Position numbers and translations under genes: made by a program. A DNA stretch of 64,000 nt. Origin: Pectobacterium punjabense. GTDB lineage: Bacteria; Pseudomonadota; Gammaproteobacteria; Enterobacterales; Enterobacteriaceae. Numbering within the stretch: position 1 is the stretch's first letter; every line of letters begins with the position of its first letter. The stretch lies in the NCBI RefSeq assembly GCF_012427845.1, contig NZ_CP038498.1, positions 1,922,001-1,986,000 on the forward strand, written 5' to 3'. The notes beneath the pieces were generated by a model. The model saw only the letters and a list, made by a program, of their open reading frames with translations, was not told where the DNA came from and searched no databases. Below, piece after piece: positions 61,400 to 64,000 of the stretch.

Positions 61400-62563
61400 A
61401 TGCCCGCTTGCTTGATGCCCCGTAATTCTGCTTCACACACCGTGTTAAAACGATTTTCTGTGGCGCCGCACTGGCTGCTTAGCGCAACGCTGCTATTTTC
61501 CAGCCAGCTATTGGCAGCGGAACCAAAGGTGACGGAATTGCAGGATAAGTTGGATCACCCATGGTCATTAGCGTTTTTACCGGAAGAACAGGGGATTCTG
61601 ATTACAGAACGTGCTGGGAATTTACGCTTATGGAAAGCGGGCAGCGTGCTGTCTGCACCGATAACGGGTGTACCGAAGGTTTTTGCGAAATCACAGGGTG
61701 GATTACTGGAAGTCGCGCTATCACCGGAATTCGCGCAAAATCGGCGCATCTACCTGAGTTTTGCCGAAGAAGGAAGTGATGGTAAAGCAGGCACCGCTGT
61801 CGGTTATGGCAAACTTTCCGCAGATAATAAGCGATTAGAAAATTTCACGGTCTTCTTCCGTCAGGAACCGAAGCTGTCGACGGGTAACCATTTCGGCGGC
61901 AAACTGGCCTTTGATCAACAAGGGCATCTGTTTATTGCACTGGGCGAAAACAACGAGCGCCCGACCGCACAGGATTTGGATAAGCTACAAGGCAAGATTG
62001 TTCGCCTGACGGCGGATGGCAAGGTGCCGTCCGATAACCCGTTTGTGAATACGCCTAACGCACGGCCGGAGATCTGGTCTTACGGGCACCGCAATCCACA
62101 GGGGTTAGCGATTAATCCGTGGTCTGGCGTACTGTGGGAAAATGAGCATGGTCCGAAAGGCGGCGATGAAATCAACATCCCTAAAGCGGGCGCCAATTAC
62201 GGCTGGCCGATTGCGACACACGGCATTAACTATTCCGGGTTGAAAATTCCAGAAGCGAAAGGAAAAGAGATCGCAGGGATGGTTAACCCTGATTTTTACT
62301 GGGAAAAATCACCGGGCATCAGCGGAATGGCATTCTATAACAGCGATCGTTTTCCTCAATGGAAGAATTCGGTTTTCATCGGTGCTCTAGCGGAGAAGAA
62401 CCTGATTCGCCTGACGCTTGATGGTAACAAGGTCACCTCACAAGAGCGTTTGCTGGGCGATCGCGGTGAACGCATCCGCGATGTAAGGTTGGGGCCTGAC
62501 GGCTATCTCTATTTGCTGACCGATCACGATAACGGCAAGTTGCTGAAAGTCGGATTGGAGTAA
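61400..62563 (+). CDS. yliI: PQQ-dependent soluble aldose sugar dehydrogenase YliI
   Basis: 387 residues, GSDH/sorbosone dehydrogenase beta-propeller fold. LQDKLDHPWSLAFLPEEQGILI, LSTGNHFGGKLAFDQQGHL and ENEHGPKGGDEINIPKAGAN are typical and hold the catalytic His and PQQ contacts. A signal peptide is present after an extended N terminus (LLSATLLFSSQLLAAE). GGAG before the ATG at 61400 decides the start; a longer frame starts at 61340. In E. coli it lies beside gstB, as here. Confidence 0.9.
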   Translation: MPACLMPRNSASHTVLKRFSVAPHWLLSATLLFSSQLLAAEPKVTELQDKLDHPWSLAFLPEEQGILITERAGNLRLWKAGSVLSAPITGVPKVFAKSQGGLLEVALSPEFAQNRRIYLSFAEEGSDGKAGTAVGYGKLSADNKRLENFTVFFRQEPKLSTGNHFGGKLAFDQQGHLFIALGENNERPTAQDLDKLQGKIVRLTADGKVPSDNPFVNTPNARPEIWSYGHRNPQGLAINPWSGVLWENEHGPKGGDEINIPKAGANYGWPIATHGINYSGLKIPEAKGKEIAGMVNPDFYWEKSPGISGMAFYNSDRFPQWKNSVFIGALAEKNLIRLTLDGNKVTSQERLLGDRGERIRDVRLGPDGYLYLLTDHDNGKLLKVGLE

Positions 62564-62568
62564 GTAAT

Positions 62569-62588
62569 CAGGCACCTCACGGTGCCTG
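62569..62588. terminator. Hairpin between yliI and gstB
   Basis: Eight-base perfect stem CAGGCACC / GGTGCCTG with a four-base loop, then TTTCAC. It can serve both convergent genes. Confidence 0.7.
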
Positions 62589-62594
62589 TTTCAC

Positions 62595-63212
62595 TTAAGA
62601 CAGCGGGATCATAACGTGTTTTTGATAAGCCGGGCGTTCGGTGAGTTGCTGATACCAGCGTTCCAGATGAGGATGTGCCTGCCGTTCAATTGGCATATTC
62701 AGCCAGCCGTAGACAACGCAGCCTAGCGGAATATCGCCAACGCCAAACCGATCGCCGGATAGCCACGGCTGATTAGCCAGAACGGCATCGACAATACCGA
62801 ACAGCCGTTCGCACTCAACGATGCCTTTCTGTATCAACGCCATATCGCGTTTTTCTGGCGCGATGCGTACCATATTAATGAACACCGGACCGAAAGAAGA
62901 CGCAAGCGAACTCGTCCAGTCCATCCATTTTTCGGCACCTGCTCGCTTGCCTGCATCGGCAAAGTACAGCGAATCTTGACCGTATTGCGCTGCTAAATAA
63001 CGCACGATGGTATTAGATTCCCACAGTACTAGTTCGTCGTCCTGCAAGCAGGGGATAAGACCATTAGGGTTCATCGTCAGATAATCAGCATCCTGGTTAC
63101 GACCAAATTGTCCGCCAGCCGCAATATGTTGATAAGGCAGCGCAAGTTCTTCTGCACACCACAAGACTTTCTTTACGTTGGTCGAATTATCACGACCCCA
63201 AATCGTTACCAT
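62595..63212 (-). CDS. gstB: Glutathione S-transferase GstB (YliJ)
   Basis: 205 residues. TIWGRDNSTNVKKVLWCAEEL and MNPNGLIPCLQDDELVLWESNTIVRYLAAQYG are close to E. coli GstB, a GST active on bromoacetate. The C-terminal domain has GDRFGVGDIPLG. AGAGGT lies before the ATG at 63212 (MVTIWG); the frame to 63242 is not needed. Convergent with yliI as in E. coli. Confidence 0.92.
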   Translation of the reverse strand: MVTIWGRDNSTNVKKVLWCAEELALPYQHIAAGGQFGRNQDADYLTMNPNGLIPCLQDDELVLWESNTIVRYLAAQYGQDSLYFADAGKRAGAEKWMDWTSSLASSFGPVFINMVRIAPEKRDMALIQKGIVECERLFGIVDAVLANQPWLSGDRFGVGDIPLGCVVYGWLNMPIERQAHPHLERWYQQLTERPAYQKHVMIPLS

Positions 63213-63353
63213 ATCTACCTCTTTCTTCGTTAAGTCATGCACGGCTATCCGCGACCGCCGATGAGAATAATGATATGCCTTTTTAGTCTTTATGATTTAA
63301 CTTGTCATTCTTAATAATGACAGCAAGTTACATTCAGACAGGAAAGTTACACA

Positions 63354-64000
63354 ATGAAATTGACGCATTCTGTTCGTGCCGCTCTGGGGATCACCCTGCT
63401 TGCCGCGGGCATGCAGTTGGCGATGGCTAACAGCGATCCGCAGACGATCACCTTTGGCGTGGCTCCGGGGCCGTATGGCGACATGGTGAATCTGGCGATC
63501 AAACCTGAGCTGGTGAAAAAAGGCTACAAGGTCGTGGTGCGTGAATTCAGTGATTACGTTCAGCCCAATTTGGCGTTGGCCAACGGTAGCATCGATGCCA
63601 ACCTTTTCCAGCATACGCTCTATTTAGAAAAATTTGCCGCCGATAAAGGGTTAAAAATTTCGCCGCTGATCATCGTACCGACGGCCAGCATGGGCTTCTA
63701 CTCGAAGAAAATCAAATCGCTGGATGAGCTGAAAAAAGGAGACGTGGTCACGCTCTCTAATGACGCCACCAATCTGGCGCGTGGTCTACGTTTCCTGCAA
63801 TCGATGGGGCTGATTACGATTAAGGCTGATATCGATCCAACCAAAGCGTCTGAGAAAGATATTCTTGAGAACCCACGTGGGCTGGTTTTCAAACCGATGG
63901 AGGCGGCACAACTGCCGCGTACGCTGGATAGTGTGACGGCATCGCTGGTGAACGGTAATTTTGCGCTGGCATCCGGTATGAAACTGTCGTCGGCCATCAA
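63354..64000 (+). CDS. NlpA/MetQ-family ABC substrate-binding protein, 5' part
   Basis: The gene runs off the right edge, so 215 codons are visible. The signal peptide (ALGITLLAAGMQLAMANS) has no lipobox Cys, unlike MetQ, so the protein is likely soluble periplasmic. VAPGPYGDMVNLAIKPELVKKGYKV and FSDYVQPNLALANGSIDANLFQHTLYLEKFAADKG are typical of the NlpA/MetQ family that binds D-methionine or related ligands. ATG at 63354 follows AGGAAA. Confidence 0.85.
   Translation, partial: MKLTHSVRAALGITLLAAGMQLAMANSDPQTITFGVAPGPYGDMVNLAIKPELVKKGYKVVVREFSDYVQPNLALANGSIDANLFQHTLYLEKFAADKGLKISPLIIVPTASMGFYSKKIKSLDELKKGDVVTLSNDATNLARGLRFLQSMGLITIKADIDPTKASEKDILENPRGLVFKPMEAAQLPRTLDSVTASLVNGNFALASGMKLSSAI

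Noticed and set aside
63297..64000. Minus-strand ORFs at the right edge
   Set aside because: They lie opposite a well-supported NlpA/MetQ-family gene that runs off the window; their sequences show no family pattern.

Overview
The window looks like chromosome of a soft-rot Pectobacteriaceae bacterium, most likely Pectobacterium. This is inferred from protein resemblance to Escherichia coli K-12 genes recalled from memory, from ERIC-type intergenic repeats, and from moderate GC; no database search was run. From about 10.4 to 42.9 kb the gene order is nearly the E. coli order running from proL to cirA: tRNA-Pro, yejM, yejL, yejK, rplY, radD, rsuA, bcr, yejG, yejFEBA, mepS, lpxT, yeiR, efpL, yeiW, setB, fruBKA, nfo, yeiH, yeiE, lysP, then a TonB receptor in the cirA position. 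Further pieces of that neighbourhood (yeiG/fghA, folE, yeiB, sanA) return between 50 and 58.6 kb.

Region by region. 0-8.4 kb: the end of a P-loop kinase-like gene, rhtA-ompX, two exporters (a CynX/NimT-type MFS protein and a YeeO-type MATE protein), a YgaP rhodanese followed by a small cupin, a cold-shock-domain protein with an unidentified C-terminal half, yaiL and ymjA. 8.5-10.5 kb: scar of a mobile element at tRNA-Pro(GGG), made of an intact IS3-family element whose right end cuts off a tRNA-type integrase. 10.5-30.5 kb: envelope and translation genes (yejM/pbgA, rplY, rsuA, efpL, radD), the yejABEF oligopeptide/microcin C importer, mepS and lpxT. 30.5-36.8 kb: setB and the fructose PTS operon fruBKA behind Cra operators, then nfo. 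36.8-44.4 kb: yeiH/yeiE, lysP, a TonB-dependent receptor behind a Fur-like box, and a 2-hydroxyacid dehydrogenase. 44.4-53.1 kb: a sugar-type ABC transporter with ATPase and permease but no binding protein, divergent from an hcxA-like dehydrogenase; KTSC protein; GST; and a formaldehyde-detoxification cluster (LysR, frmA, fghA). 53.5-58.6 kb: a chemoreceptor preceded by an exact sigma-28 consensus, folE, yeiB, sanA. 58.6-64 kb: a candidate structured RNA after rimO, rimO, a small gene overlapping a zeta-type toxin gene (a candidate toxin-antitoxin pair), yliI, gstB and the start of a NlpA/MetQ-family binding protein cut by the window end.

Most of the window is ordinary core genome. The accessory signals are the IS3/integrase scar, the zeta-type gene pair, the SBP-less ABC operon, the ERIC repeats carrying blocks of tandem hairpins, and the GC-rich structured stretch downstream of rimO. 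I do not see a CRISPR array, prophage, rRNA operon or obvious multi-gene defence system.
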